Positions 23,613 through 34,412 of a DNA stretch of 64,000 nucleotides are shown here, piece after piece. The translations under genes and the position numbers were made by a program. Every line of letters begins with the position of its first letter. The first letter of the stretch is position 1. The DNA is from Cunninghamia lanceolata (lineage: Eukaryota > Streptophyta > Pinopsida > Cupressales > Cupressaceae). The notes under the pieces are model-generated. The model had not been told where the DNA came from. It saw only the letters and a program-made list of their open reading frames with translations, and searched no databases. The stretch covers positions 186,001 through 250,000 of the forward strand of contig BSBN01001753.1 in assembly GCA_027924645.1 (NCBI GenBank). Direction: 5' to 3'.

Positions 23613-25268
23613 AAAGAAGAAGTTGGAGAATGCTTCAAATAGTTAAAGAAAGACAATCTTGCAATTATGAGGAGCCCATGTCACTATATCAAGAAAACAA
23701 ATTATGAGGGTTATTAGCATCATTATTTTCATGAAATTAATTGAGGAACTTATGTTTTGATTGGGTAAATTTTTCTAATTGAGAAAGAAGTAGTATGCCA
23801 CCGCTTCATGATTATAATTAAGTGATTGTAGAGTCTCAAAAGAAATGACAAGTCAAGACAAAAACATCAAAGGAAAGTTTAAAGTATCTCTAAAGAAAGA
23901 AAAACAACACAAGGGAGAAGGTATAACATCACCAATTTGATAACTTGGTACAAGAAAACATAAGGGAAGCCCAATAAAGTATGCAAGAGACAGGTATAAT
24001 ATTGCTTGTTTCTATTGTAGAAAAATGGGTTGTGTAGCACTTGAATTTAAGATACACATCAAATGTTCATTTCATGGAATGAATAGATACTATGTATTGG
24101 AACATAAATGCACAACTAAAGTTCCAAGAACTTTAGAAAGAAATCTAAATTTGCACACAACACTCCAAGATGAATAAAAGATAGAAATGACATAGGTTGT
24201 GAAGAGTGCTCTTATAATCAACATGAAGAGTGAGGAACAAAGAAAAATATTTTGTCCAAGAACATAAGGAAAAACTCTCACACACATTGTAACATAAGTG
24301 TACATTCACATGTGAAATGTTGAAAAATTTAGCCTTAACTTCATCCAAATAGTTGTAAAGGGTAGTACTAGAAGGAAGAAGAAACTCCTTAGATTAGGAA
24401 GGAAGGAGTTGTCCAAACACTCACAAGATTAGAGATAGTAAATGAAAAACAAAGCTATTAGAGTAAGATGCCATAATCCATTAAGGAGTCCTCATGTCCA
24501 TTGCAAGTGGGCAATATTAAGAATTCATTCTTGGATTCATGGATATAATAAATTTGAAAAAAAGTTGATATGCATTTGTATTCAAGAGAAACACTCATAT
24601 TGAGTAGAACCTGAAAAAGGGCCTCAAAAATTGTTGTTTAAATTTGTTGATGTGAGCAGGTAGGTACCAACCCCACTAGTATGGGTAAGTAGAGAAATGT
24701 TTCAAGGGAAAATACAAAGAAACCATTAAGTCCATTTGGAAAACATAGGTATAGACAACCTTAAACACCATAAATATTTGATTTCAACATAATAAAGGTG
24801 GCTTTAAGTTGTTTTATATTTCCCATTATTGTAACATGTATGTAGGCATCACAATAAGTATATCATGGAAGTATAGTCTTAATTTAGTACATGACTTACT
24901 ATAACATCATGATATAAAGAAGTCTTAAATATGAATGTAGCATTGATTGTGTTATGTACATAAGACATAATGGATAGATGACAAGATTGTAACATGCATT
25001 TTTGGCTTGTACAAAAAAGCTGATGGTTGCAATAGTTTTCTATAATTGATCTTCGTAAGAGAACAATTGTATAGAGCATATTGAGGGGCATCCACAATCA
25101 TGCTTATGACTTCTATATTTTATTTAGTAGTGGGAGATGAGTGACATGATACTTGGTCATTGATAGGTGAGAAGACTACTCATGATGAGTATCACTCTAT
25201 AAAAAAAGAGAGTAAGAAGTTCTAATGAATATGATAAGATTGTAGTATACATTTTGGGTGGTTGTCCA
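23613..25268. repeat. Tandem duplication, copy 1, part a
   Basis: Matches 51363-53033 through most of its length, starting at the shared word AAGAAGAAGTTGGAGAATGC. The plus strand contains blurred gag-like traces (CFYCRKMGC, then HIKCSFHGMN) around 24010-24075, so the unit may once have come from a retroelement. That assignment is weak. The copy stops at the insertion beginning near 25269. Confidence 0.8.
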
Positions 25269-25704
25269 TGATGACCTCAACATATTTAAATATAAAATAT
25301 TTACTACTTTTTGATCATCAAGGTCCTATGAGGGCAAGGTGAGAGCATACAACAAGTAAATATTATTTCACTTTTTGATCACTCAAATATTGAGAGGGCA
25401 AGGTGAGAGCATACGATAATGATTTTATATTTTATTCAAATAAATATCAATGTTTGAAAGATTAGCAATAGATATCATGAATAATAAAAATATTCACAAA
25501 TACATCGGAGCTTCAAATAGATAGCACACAATTATGAATCAAAATTCTTCCACAATATTTAATTGCCTTGAAAATATAAAATATATGATAAAAATATAAA
25601 CAAAATATTTTAGTACAAATACAACCTCTGTGTGAGATTACCATAAGGAAATTAAAGGGTTTTCATCCTCCAATCTCTAGGAAATCAAAGGGGTTTCATC
25701 TTTT
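25269..25704. other. Left arm of the nest, non-coding
   Basis: AT-rich DNA with a local duplication: ACTTTTTGATCA..GAGGGCAAGGTGAGAGCATAC occurs twice between 25297 and 25416. It probably continues at 32088 across the chromodomain element and would then be part of the outer LTR. Confidence 0.45.
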
Positions 25705-26562
25705 TGATACAGGAGCATCCAGTGGTGTAAGGGCAATCTTGCATCACCCAAAAAAATAAAAAAAAGATGTGTTTCAAAATTGTTGATGTTCTTTCCATTT
25801 CTTTTCAAAATTTGTGGTTCTGGTTCCATAATCGCTTGAATAATGATGTAGAACTTTTAGTTCTTCCAAACTGCTAAAAATAGCAACATGCTATTTTTAG
25901 AAAGTTTGCATTTGGGCATGGATTGAAGTGAAAATTTACAAGAAGCTTTGTAACTGAAGAATAAGACCTTTGGCGAAGGAATCACATAGATCATTTACGA
26001 GCTAAAATATATTAAAGTTTTCGTTTCCTAAAAAATGACTGAAAATTATTCAAACTCAGGTTTGAGGCACTAAACGTCCTCGTACGGGCCCGAAAATGCT
26101 AGAACCAACAGAGCGTGTTCTTAGTGCGTAGAGCACTTTGTGAGATTTTTGACGCATAAAATGGTTCGTCAATCAGACACTCGGATCAAAAGTTATGGCT
26201 CCTGGAAGTTGACCTATTTTTGGAGGGAGATACAAATTTTGAAATTAGGTTGTTGGCCACCAAAAAGGCTATTAATAACCATTTTTGGGAACCCTAGGTA
26301 GTAATAGAGTTAAGGGGGAAAGTGTAGAGTCAAGAATAGGAGGGAAAACAAAAATCCTAGCTAATTTGAGGTTACAGAAGGTAGATGATTCTAGAGTCTT
26401 GTGAGAGGAAGTTGTAATGTGTTGCAGCCTGTGGAGGGTTGATTCCTCTGATTGTATTTGAGCTTCTGTAATGTAATAAGTTGTCCAAATTAATAAAGAA
26501 AGTTCTATTTTTCTGTGTGCAATTTCTGTTGTTGTGTGTTTTATGATCTACTCCCTTCATCA
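25705..26562 (+). repeat. 5' LTR of chromodomain element
   Basis: 858 bp, ends CCCTTCATCA. The matching right LTR is 875 bp; most of the difference is the lengthened C and A run at 31250-31285. Confidence 0.9.
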
Positions 26563-26564
26563 AG

Positions 26565-26576
26565 TGGTATCAAAGC
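26565..26576 (+). other. Primer binding site of chromodomain element
   Basis: TGGTATCAAAGC, two bases after the LTR end, is a near match to initiator-Met tRNA. Confidence 0.8.
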
Positions 26577-26663
26577 AAGGGTTCTTGAGTGTGTAGACAG
26601 ATCACCGACCATGAGGCAATTTGCACTAGGACCTGAGGTTGTGGGTTTGTTGTAGAGATCAAG

Positions 26664-28368
26664 ATGCCTCTATGAAGAAATCATATTGGGAGGAATGCTT
26701 TGACGGAAGAGGGTTTTAGAGCCTTGCAAAGGTAAATCGATGCATTGCAGGAGGAGTTGCGAAGAGGGTTTGAGCCAAGAACAAGAGAAGAAAGTGAAGA
26801 TGAAACTGAAGAAGAGCTATTTGAGGAAGAACAAGAAGCTGCAAGAGATCCTGCAGAAGTTAGGTTGTTGAGGGCCATTTCGAAGATGGCCCAAGATCGA
26901 AGTTTCTACATATTTTGGAGATTTGAATCCGGAACAACTTATTGATTGGATCAATGACATGGAGGAGTATTTTGAGTATGAAGATGTGGAAGACCTAGAT
27001 CAGGTCAAGTTTGCAAAAACAAAATTGAAGGGCCATGCCAATATTTGGTGGAAGGAGGTCTAGTTAGAGAGGAATAGAAGAGGAAAATGAAAGATCACCA
27101 GATGGGATCAGATGGTGGAGAAATTGAAGAAGCAGTTCATTCCTGTGGACTATGAGATGGAGTTGTTGAAGAAGCTACAAGGATTAAAGCAAGGCAACAA
27201 GTCTGTTAAGGAGTATACATAAGAGTTTTATAAAATTACTATCAGGACAAGTCATGCAGAGCCCAACAAGGAGAAGGTAGCCCATTACATTAATGGGTTG
27301 AGGCTGAGTATTCAAGAGGAGCTGAGCTTGTTTAGAATGGCCACCATTGAAGATGCATACCAATTTTCCTTGAAGGTGGAGAAGCTGAATAAAAGATTTG
27401 ACAGCAAGCAAAGGGGAAGAGGTCAAGGTAGAAGGACTGGTGGAAGACCCTATGGAGGTTGAAATGAAGATTCAAAGAGAAGTGAAGAAGCTGGCACCGA
27501 TCGAAATAAGAGAGGAGATAATACCTACCGCCCTCGTGGCTAGAACAATGGTGAGCAAAGAGGAAGAGGAAGAGGCCAACCTATGCAAGGACCTGGAAGA
27601 GGAGGTTTCAGAGGAACTTGTTTCCAATGTGGAGAAAAAGGGCATCGAGCATACAAGTGTCCACAACATCAAGGAAGGACGAATAGAAGACTTGAAGGTA
27701 ATGCACAAGTTGTACATGTAGATGAAGATGCACAGTCTGAGCATTCTGAAGATGCTAAAAGGGGAGAAACCCTAGTTGTTAGAAGAACTTTGTTGAATGA
27801 GGAGAAAGAACCCAATCAGAGGAAGAGTTTATTCCACACAAGGTGCAAATGTGAAGGTAAGTGTTGTGATATTATTATTGACATTGGAAGCACTAATAAT
27901 CTTGTTTCAAAGGAGATGGTTGACAAGTTGAAGTTGACAAGAAGAAAGCATCCACATCCATATTGGATTGCATGGTTACAGAAGGACCACAGAGCTTTGG
28001 TCAATGAGCAATGTTTAGTGAAGTTCAAGATTGGGGACTACCATGATGAGGTGTTGTGTGATATCAAATCGATGGATGCATGTCATATGCTGTTGGGGAG
28101 GCCGTGGCAGTATGATAGGAGCACTGTCCATGATGGCCGTGTAAACACATACTCCCTAACAAAGGATGGAGTTCGTCATAAGTTGAAACCCTTGAAGGAG
28201 GTGGAAGAAAAGGTATGTAGTACTGCCAGAATTTGCTTGGTAGATGGTAGAAAATTTTTGGAGGGTATGAAGCATGAGAGTCATTGCTTTGCATTGATTC
28301 CTAAGATTAGTCAAGAGAAATGTGAAGATGTACCAGTAGAAGTCTTAGATATGTTGGAAGAATTTTAG
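26664..28368 (+). pseudogene. gag: Chromodomain element gag and protease, broken
   Basis: The likely start is the ATG at 26664 (MPL, then a TGA where CGA is expected). There follow an acidic segment (26745-26890), a gag core with KFAKTKLKGHANIWW (about 27006-27050), an Arg/Gly-rich stretch, a CCHC knuckle CFQCGEKGHRAYKC (27619-27660) and an aspartic protease whose catalytic DSG reads DIG (IDIGSTNN, about 27880). The box HMLLGRPWQYDR is intact near 28085. Several stops (27061 TAG and others) and a frameshift near 26895 interrupt it. The part 27583-28368 is still open for 261 residues. The function would be capsid formation and polyprotein cleavage. Confidence 0.88.
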
Positions 28369-29800
28369 GATATTATCTCTAATAATGTACCAAAAAGTTT
28401 ACCACTGGTGAGGAAGATAAGTCATCAAATGGATTTGATACCAAGAGCCAGTTTACCGAATAAGGCAGCGCATAGAATGACTCCAGCAGAGAGTGAAGAG
28501 TTGAACAGACAAGTTCAGGAGTTGTTGAGGAAGGGATTGATAAGAGAGAGTCGAAGTCCATGTGTGGTACTTGTAGTACTAGCACCAAAGAAAGATGGAG
28601 AGTGGAGAATGTGTACAGACTCTGGAGCCATCAATAAGGTCATGATCAAGTATAGATTTCCATTTCCCAGAATGGATGACATAATGGACTGTTTGAGTGG
28701 AGCCAAGTAATTCACGAAGATTGATCTGAAGAGTGGGTATCACTAGATCTGAATCAGAGAAGGAGATGAATGGAAGACAGCTGTCAAGACCAAGGAAGGT
28801 TTGTATGAGTGGTTAGTCATGCCATTTGGGTTAACCAATGCACCAAGCACATTCATGCGGCTCATGAACGAGGTATTGAAAGAATTTTTGGGAAGTTTTG
28901 TTATTGTTTATTTAGATGATATTTTGATTTTCAGTAAGACTTGGGATGAGCATATGATGCATATCAGAAGAGTTTTTGAGAAGATGGGGGAGGAGAAGGT
29001 GCTAATTAACCTGAAGAAATGTAGTTTTACAAAGGAGTTGGTATACCTAGGATTTGTTGTCTCAGAGGAAGGTTTTAAGATGGACCCAAAAAAAGTAAGG
29101 GCTATCATTGAATGGCCTACACTAGGAGTGCCACAGAGGTAAGATCTTTTCATGGTTTGGCAAGTTTTTATAGAAAGTTTATCAGGAATTTTAGTAGCAT
29201 TTGTGCACCCCTAACTAAGACAATGAGAGGGGATAGAAAAGAGTTTAGATGGACTAAAGGAGCAGATAAAAGCTTTGATACATTGAAGTAGAAAGTCACA
29301 GAGCAACCTGTTTTGGCACTTCCAGATTTTAATAAGGTATTTTAGGTAGATTGTGATGCTAGTGGTAGTGCTATAGGAGTTGTTTTGAGCTAAGAAGGTA
29401 AGCCCATTGCCTATTTTAGTGAGAAGCTTAATGATGCCAAGAAAAAGTATTATGTTTATGATCAAGAGTTTTATGCAATAGTTCAGGCTTTGAAGAAATG
29501 GAGACATTATTTGTTGCCAAAGGAGTTTGTTTTATATATTGATCATCAGGCTTTGCAGTATTTTAATAGTCAAGGAAAGTTAAACCAGAAGCACTTAAAA
29601 TGGGTTGAGTTTTTGTAGAGCTATACTTTTGTTTTGAAGCACAGGAGTGGGAAGTCCAACAGAGTTGCAGATGCCTTGAGCAGAAGGCAAAATTTGTTGA
29701 TAGAAATGAAGATAGAGGTTGTTGGGTTTGATGAGCTCAAAAGTTTGTATCCTGAAGATCCAGATTTTGCAGAGGCCTGGAAAGCTTGTCTAGAACCTGT
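28369..29800 (+). pseudogene. pol: Chromodomain element reverse transcriptase and RNase H, broken
   Basis: Reverse transcriptase runs from the conserved LNRQVQELLRKGLIRES region (about 28500) through APKKDGEWRMC and [12 protein letters not shown] to the active-site box YLDD (about 28909-28920), which is intact. A frameshift lies near 29140. RNase H follows with DCDASGSAIGVVL (about 29350), a YDQEFYAIV block and VLYIDHQALQYF, ending in HRSGKSNRVADALSRR (about 29640-29690). Stops at 28366, 28708, 28744, 28750, 29290, 29343, 29346, 29391 and 29616 mostly replace expected Gln codons. The order RT-RNase H before integrase confirms Ty3/gypsy. Confidence 0.9.
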
Positions 29801-30900
29801 TACTTTGGACATGACAAAATGGTTGGATTTCATAATTCAATATGGCATGTTGTTTAGAGGAAGCCAGTTGTGCATTCCAAGGAGTTTCATGAGAGAGAAC
29901 TTGATTAAGGAGAAGCATAGTGGAGGATTGGTTGGACACTTTGGTCAGGTTAAGACCATTGCTATTGTTGGTAAAAATTATTATTGGCCATAGTTACGAT
30001 AGGATGTGAGGAAATTTGTGCAGAGTTGTAGAGTGTGTCAGATGGCAAAAGGAACAAGTCAGAATATAGGGCTATATCATCCATTACTTGTACTAGAGAA
30101 GCCATGGGATGATATCAATATGGATTTTGTTCTTGGTTTACCAAGGACACAGAGAGGACATGATTCCATTTTTATGGTGGTGGATAGATTCTCAAAGATG
30201 GCACATTTTATTCCTTGCAAGAAGACTAATGATGCTGTTCATATTGCTGAATTATTTTTTAGAGAGGTGGTGAGATTACATGGTCTACCAAAGAGTATAG
30301 TTTCAGATCGAGATACCAAGTTTGTTAGTTATTTTTGGAGGACATTGCGGAAGAAGTTGAAGACAGATTTGAAGTTCAATTCTGCACACCATCCACAGAC
30401 TAATGGACAGACATAAGTGGTGAATAGGAGTTTGGGTAACCTGCTACGATGCTTAGTAGGAGATAAGCCCAAGGGATGGGATTTGATTTTACCATAGGCC
30501 GAATTTGCTTATAGTAATTCTGTCAATAGGAGTACTGGTAAATCACCATTCTAGATTGTATATGGCAATAGTCTAAGAAATGCTTCAGAGTTAAGGAATC
30601 TAGACAAAGGAGAAAAGATAAGTGCCGAGGCTGAAGACTTTGTAGAACACATGAAGAATTTGCATGAAGAGGTGAAAAAGCACCTTAATAAGATGAATAT
30701 TCAGTACAAGGCTAAGGCGGATCAGAAGAGGAGATATAAGGAATTCTAGGTAGGAGATAAAGTCGTGGTTCACTTGAGAAAAGAAAGGTTCCCAATTGGA
30801 ACATACAATAAGTTGAAAATGAAGAAATTTGGACCATGCAGAATTTTGAAGAAACATGATTCAGGAAATGCATATGAGGTAGAGCTGCCAAGTGAGATCA
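29801..30900 (+). pseudogene. Chromodomain element integrase, catalytic Glu lost
   Basis: The zinc-binding HHCC part is visible (HSGGLVGH about 29930, CRVC about 30033). The catalytic core has the first Asp in MDFVLGLP (about 30120) and the second in VSDRDTKF (about 30305). Exactly 35 residues later, where the D,D35E family has its Glu, the codon is TAA (30414-30416). Further stops follow at 29991, 30000, 30495, 30552 and 30747. The enzyme that would paste the DNA copy into the genome is therefore inactive in this copy. Confidence 0.9.
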
Positions 30901-30969
30901 ACATTTCTCTTGTTTCCAACATTGTTGATTTATCATAATATCATGAAGGTGGAACAGAGGATGGACCAA

Positions 30970-31169
30970 TAGAAGAATAGTGGAGTATTCTGACATCTAC
31001 TTCAACAGAGGAGATAGAAGAGATCTTGGATAGCCATGTGGGAAGAAGTACTCGGAATAGGCAATATGAAGAATATTTGGTGAAATGGAAAGGAAGGCCT
31101 ATTGAAGATTCTTCTTGGTTCTCTAAGGCAGAGGTTGACCGTTTGGGTTTTACTCACACAAAAACCTGA
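30970..31169 (+). pseudogene. Chromodomain at the integrase C-terminus
   Basis: The stretch ending at the TGA 31167-31169 contains EEILDSHVGRSTRNRQYEEY, then LVKWKGRPIEDSSW, the folded core of a chromodomain with its aromatic and WxxxP-type positions. In this lineage the domain steers integration towards marked chromatin. It is separated from the integrase core by stops at about 30937 and 30979. Confidence 0.85.
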
Positions 31170-31207
31170 GACGTGACAGGGTCACTTCTCAAATTACCCT
31201 AGGTGTC

Positions 31208-32082
31208 TGATGCAGGAGCATCTAGTTGTGTAAGGGCCATCTTGCATCACCCCCCCCCCCCCCCAAAAAAAAAAAAAAAAAAAGATGTGCTTCAAAATTG
31301 TTGATGTTCTTTCCATTTCTTTTCAAAATTTGTGGTTCTGGTTCCATAATCGCTTGAATAATGATGTAGAACTTTTAGTTCTTCCAAACTGCTAAAAATA
31401 ACAACCTGCTATTTTTAGAAAGTTTGCATTTGGGGCCACGGATTGAAGTGAAAATTTACAGGAAACTTCGTAACTGAAAAATAAGACCTTTGGCGAAGGA
31501 ATCACGCAAAGATCATTTGCGAGCTGAAAGATATTAAAATTTTTGTTTCCCAATTTTTTTTTGAAAATTATTCAAACTCAGGTTTGAGGCACTAAACGAC
31601 CTCGTATGGGCCCAAAAATGGCCGGAACTGGTAGAGCTAGTTCTTAATGCGTAGAGTACTTCGCGAGCTTTCTGACACATAAAACAGTTTGTCAATCGGA
31701 CACTCGGATCAAAAGTTATGGCTCCCGGAAGTTGACCTATTTTTGGAGGGAGATGCAAATTTTGAAATTAGGTTATTGGCCACCAAAAAGGCTATTAATA
31801 ACCATTTTTGGGAACCCTGGGTAGTAGTAGAGTTAAGGGGGAAAGTGTAGAGTCAAGAATAGGTGGGAAAACAAAAACCCTAGCTAATTTGGGGTTACAG
31901 AAGGCAGATGATTCCAGAGTCTTGTGAGAGGAAGCTGTAATGTGTTGCAGCCTATGGAGGGTTGATTCCTCTGATTGTATTTGAGCTTCTGTAATGTAAT
32001 AAGTTGTCCAAATCAATAAAGAAAGTTTTATTTTTCTATGTACAATTTCTGTTGTGTGTTTTATGATCTACCCCCTTCATCA
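31208..32082 (+). repeat. 3' LTR of chromodomain element
   Basis: 875-bp partner of 25705-26562. It contains a run of 17 C followed by about 20 A (31249-31285), a likely slippage site. Confidence 0.9.
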
Positions 32083-32087
32083 CTTTT

Positions 32088-32555
32088 GATCTCCAAAATC
32101 CAAGTGTTTTTGTCCTTGATTTCTATAGCTAAACACAAGGGTCAAACTATGACATAAATTATATGATAAATGATAGTTGTCTCAAAGGCCAACAAGCTCC
32201 TAATATATAGTACCAACAAGGCACAAATTACAATGCCCCATTTTCCCTCTCCAAAATAATAATTAAATCAACAAGATTCCCTCCTAAAAATAGGTCCCAC
32301 TTTGTCATGAATGCCAACTTGTAACTCATCATTAATGAGTTGTCATAGAATCTATCATGATGAATCTACCAAGTGTCCCAGGGGTTACAACAACCTTTTG
32401 TGGAACCCACACCGCTATATGCATGGAATTATTTTATTAATTTTATTTGACTTTTACTTCTACTTTTCCAACCCATGGCCCCTTTATTAAGGATATTTTA
32501 TATCCTCCCTACATAAGATAAATTAATTAAAAATGGACATTATGAATTTGCCTTT
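32088..32555. repeat. Repeat shared with 37197-37480, probable LTR end
   Basis: The part 32290-32555 matches 37197-37480: CCAACCCATGGCCCCTTTATT and TGAATCTATCATGATGAA are common to both. Both end near AACATTAC/GACATTAT. It is likely the end of the outer LTR of the nest. The left part shows nothing recognisable. Confidence 0.5.
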
Positions 32556-33107
32556 CCCAAAATTGCTTGCCCATAAGCAATACAGTGCTAGATGTTTTAG
32601 TATCTCTAATTCTTCTCAAGCAATATTGGCCTTTTCTATTTATTCTTTATGTATTTGAGGATGATGGTGGGGGTGATTATGATGGAATTAAATCCCAACT
32701 CTATGAAGTGTTGAGATCCCTTATTTGGTGGCCATTTGGAAGCATGTTATTGAACACCACACTATACTTATCCATGATAATCTTCATACTAGTATGATAA
32801 AGGTGGTGATTACCTAAAGAAAAAGTTGGCATGCCTAAGTTCAATATAAAGAGATTATTTATCCATGGGATTGTTCCTTACAGAAAGTCTCTTCCATACT
32901 CCTAGTTGTGACCACTTGATGTGACTTCTTAGATATACCCTTAATTATCATGTCTTTCCCTTGAGATTCAAACTTTAGTTCCATGGATTGATAGTTTTGG
33001 GGAAATTCCTCAAGGGAATGCAACTAGTATACACTAAGGACCGTATTTTCTTCCCCTAGTCCTACCACATAGAAATCATCACACACATTAGAATCAACAA
33101 GGGATAA
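32556..33107. other. Non-coding remains between LTR-like repeat and protease relic
   Basis: No domain is visible. This is probably the decayed pol region of the minus-strand gypsy element. Confidence 0.4.
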
Positions 33108-33880
33108 CTAATGCTGACAAATTACCTTGGTACACAAAATTGTGAATCCATCAGTAATGGTGACATTAAATCTAGTGAAATCTTTAGGCTTCAATCTTTT
33201 CTTAACCACCAATCCTTCATCAATGAAGTTGTGGATAAACCCACTATCAATAAGCATTGCAACTGGATATATAGATAACTTACCATGAACCCTGAATGGG
33301 TGATATTGTGATGCTCCTAAGAGAGTTGCAAGCATACCTTTGCAAATACATGCACTTTCTTTGATCTTGAACTTAGGCTCAATACTCTATTTCCATGTCT
33401 CTTGCTATAGGTTTTGGTTCTTCAACTTTAGTCTCCTCCTTGTCAAACATCACCTTAATATAATAAATTTGTCCCTTTCCAAGGCATTTGTGACCCAGTC
33501 CCTAAGGTTCCTACATGAGAAGCACAACTTTTTTCTTCTGAGCTCATTTATAGTATGCTCCTTAATCCTTTTTACTGGAATGTGTTGAGGAGTAGCTCTT
33601 TGTGAATTAAATCCTCTATCCTAAAAATTTCCCTTCTACAATCTAGTGGTGGGTGATTTAGTTTGAGATGATAATTTTTCCTTAATACAAATGACTCAAG
33701 TTTCAAATCCCTTTTAATAGCTTCCTGAAGCAATGGTGCAAATGAGTTAACTAGACCCTTAAGTGGCTCATATAAACCTTCAATAAGGAGGAGAGTGATC
33801 CATTTTTTTGATATGTCAAGTACCATAATTGAAACTCTTAATAATTCTACTACATATGCATCTACCAAATTCTATTGCTT
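33108..33880 (-). pseudogene. Minus-strand gypsy gag and protease relic
   Basis: The segment 33570-33868 gives a gag-like stretch (ITLLLIEGLYEPLKGLV, then LLQEAIKRDLKLES), the usual C-terminal gag pattern of some plant gypsy elements. The segment 33108-33335 gives HPFRVHGKLSIYPVAMLIDS and then GFIHNFID, an aspartic protease with the DSG motif. The two are in different frames, and no zinc knuckle is clear. Reverse transcriptase and integrase are not recognisable downstream. Confidence 0.65.
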
Positions 33881-33997
33881 GATTCTGATAAGCTCTTTGA
33901 AATATGCTTCCTCAACCTTCTACTCAAATCTATCTAATAACTTTTGCTAAAATCATCAAAATTCTACACAAGGTCATGCCCTTGTATTACCAAACCA

Positions 33998-34412
33998 TGG
34001 TACCCCCAATTGTAAGCAACATCGTCAAACTAACAAACTTTCCATAGGTAAATCTAAATAAACAAGCTAATAAGAGGCATAGAGAAATAACCAATAGAAT
34101 GATTATATTGAATAAATAATGAATTGATCTTATTACAAAGCACAAAGAAGCCTATGCTTATATAGAGCAAGGCAATGAATGATAGGTGGAAACTAACTAA
34201 AGGTAGACATCCATGATAGATGGAGATCTAACTAGATGAACTACTATGATAGAAGGAATGTAACTCAACTAAGACTAGATACGTGTCAATTACGTGCATA
34301 AGACATGGGTACATGGCTAATTGACATAATTACCTAAGTGAGCTTATCCTAACTAGGTGCATATAATGCGATATAGTAATAAACTAAATGTAAGAAAAGT
34401 AAAAAGCACCAA
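33998..34412 (-). repeat. LTR of minus-strand element, left copy
   Basis: About 390 bp matching 36800-37196; shared words include AGGTGGAAACTAACTAAAGG and AAACAAGCTAATAAGAGGCA. A pyrimidine-rich run at 34416-34431 (purine-rich on the minus strand) next to its right end is a fitting polypurine tract, making this the 3' LTR. Its left boundary is uncertain. Confidence 0.6.

Larger units (their letters stand above)
25705..32082 (+). mobile_element. Ty3/gypsy chromovirus-lineage retrotransposon, degenerate
   Basis: LTRs at 25705-26562 and 31208-32082 begin TGATRCAGGAGCATC and end CTTCATCA. Perfect target duplications CTTTT lie at 25700-25704 and 32083-32087. Domain order on the plus strand is gag, protease, reverse transcriptase, RNase H, integrase, chromodomain, which defines the chromodomain-bearing gypsy lineage. 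Full length is 6.4 kb, so nothing large is missing, but more than twenty in-frame stops and at least two frameshifts kill it. LTR divergence of several percent by eye supports an old insertion. Confidence 0.92.

Noticed and set aside
26664..31169. TAG read as Gln (altered genetic code)
   Set aside because: The kinase gene and open parts of the elements use the standard code, TAA and TGA also interrupt, and frameshifts are present; decay is the better explanation.
31249..31285. C-run followed by A-run as a poly(A) tail of a retroposed gene
   Set aside because: It sits inside the 3' LTR at the place where the 5' LTR has a shorter A-rich run, so it is slippage within the LTR.
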